From: Caldisericota bacterium
GTDB lineage: Bacteria > Caldisericota > Caldisericia > Cryosericales > Cryosericaceae
DNA length: 6,417 nt
NCBI GenBank assembly: GCA_026390215.1
Contig: JAPLGJ010000176.1
Coordinates: 1 to 6,417 of the forward strand
Reading direction: 5' to 3'
Position numbers and translations under genes: made by a program. Of this stretch, positions 5,965 through 6,417 are shown piece by piece (the stretch's first letter is position 1; every line of letters starts with the position of its first letter). The notes under the pieces were generated by a model. That model was not told the origin of the DNA. It did no database searches and worked only from the letters and a program-made list of their open reading frames with translations.

Positions 5965-6417
5965 ATGATCCGCCTCGACAAGGTCTCGTATCAAATCGAG
6001 ACCTCCGCGGGGGCTGTCCAGGTCCTTCGTGACATTGACCTGGAACTGCCAGATGGCTCAATCTCGGCGATTGTCGGTCCCAACGGATCCGGCAAGACCA
6101 CACTAGCCCGCCTTGTCAGCGGGCTTTTGCGTCCGACGTCCGGTAATGTGCATCTGCTGTCGAACGATGACATTCATACTGCGAAGGACGTGCGACCAGG
6201 GGTTGACGTCGGCCTGGTGTTCCAGAATCCGGACAACCAGCTGGTAGCGACTACAGTGGAGGATGACATTGCGTTTGGACTGGAGAACCTCCAGCTTCCC
6301 CATGCTGAGATGGTTCGGCGTGTCGAGGATGTATTGCGTCTCCTCGGGCTGCAGCTGTTCCGCGATTATCCTCCGCATCGTCTTTCCGGCGGACAGAAGC
6401 AGAAAGTAGCTATTGCC
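5965..6417 (+). CDS. ecfA: ECF transporter ATP-binding subunit, N-terminal part (gene cut by right edge)
   Basis: The frame from ATG 5965 stays open to the end of the window (151 codons) and encodes the front of an ABC ATPase. Walker A is GPNGSGKT (38-45). The Q-loop segment VFQNPDNQLVATTVEDDIAFG (85-105) is the hallmark of EcfA/CbiO subunits, and LSGGQKQK (140-147) is the signature motif. Walker B and the switch histidine lie outside. Such ATPases work in pairs with the membrane subunit EcfT and vitamin- or metal-binding S components. In Firmicutes, rplQ is followed by ecfA1-ecfA2-ecfT-truA, so two more transporter genes are likely downstream. The substrate cannot be told from this subunit, and EcfA1 versus EcfA2 is unresolved. 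The ATG abuts the rplQ TAG, and the only nearby GGAG (5946-5949) is 15 bases away, so coupling to rplQ is likely. Confidence 0.93.
   Translation, partial: MIRLDKVSYQIETSAGAVQVLRDIDLELPDGSISAIVGPNGSGKTTLARLVSGLLRPTSGNVHLLSNDDIHTAKDVRPGVDVGLVFQNPDNQLVATTVEDDIAFGLENLQLPHAEMVRRVEDVLRLLGLQLFRDYPPHRLSGGQKQKVAIA

Noticed and set aside
1..6417. Hidden mobile element, CRISPR array, RNA gene or novel system
   Set aside because: Nearly every base is explained by well-known housekeeping genes in conserved order. I saw no direct or inverted repeats of note and no composition break.

Overview
The window is a continuous, single-strand (+) stretch of a bacterial spc-alpha ribosomal protein supercluster. In order it holds the end of rplO, then secY, adk, map, infA, rpmJ, rpsM, rpsK, rpsD, rpoA and rplQ, and the start of an energy-coupling-factor (ECF) transporter ATPase gene that runs off the right edge. 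Essentially every base is coding. The largest gap is 48 bases (rpoA to rplQ), and no stretch above 300 bases lacks a gene. I see no tRNA, rRNA, CRISPR array, insertion sequence or foreign island.

The organism is a bacterium using the standard code: TAA, TAG and TGA all end recognisable genes. Base composition is moderately GC-rich, in the mid-fifties percent by eye. Several traits point away from proteobacteria: the four-cysteine form of ribosomal protein S4, the cysteine-bearing form of L36, an adenylate kinase with a metal-type LID, and an ECF ATPase directly after rplQ. They fit Firmicutes or a deeper-branching lineage. The phylum cannot be fixed by reading alone; a Caldiserica/Cryosericota-like or Firmicutes-related organism is only a guess.

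Left part (1-3028): L15, the SecY channel, adenylate kinase, methionine aminopeptidase and IF-1 are joined by overlapping stop and start codons, which implies translational coupling. Middle part (3058-5559): L36, S13, S11, S4 and the RNA polymerase alpha subunit are 9-29 bases apart, mostly with strong Shine-Dalgarno sequences, two of which overlap the preceding TAG stop. Right part (5560-6417): a short spacer with a possible hairpin, L17, and an ECF ATPase whose ATG directly follows the L17 stop. Together the genes supply ribosome parts, a translation initiation factor, membrane protein export, N-terminal processing, adenylate balance and the RNA polymerase assembly core, plus one import ATPase.

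This is an ordinary housekeeping region and I found no new system. The points worth a second look are small: an unusual metal-ligand set in the adenylate kinase LID, loss of the usual Asn-Cys pair in the DNA-contact helix of the alpha C-terminal domain, a high share of TAG stops in highly expressed genes, and no room for a classic S4-binding leader.
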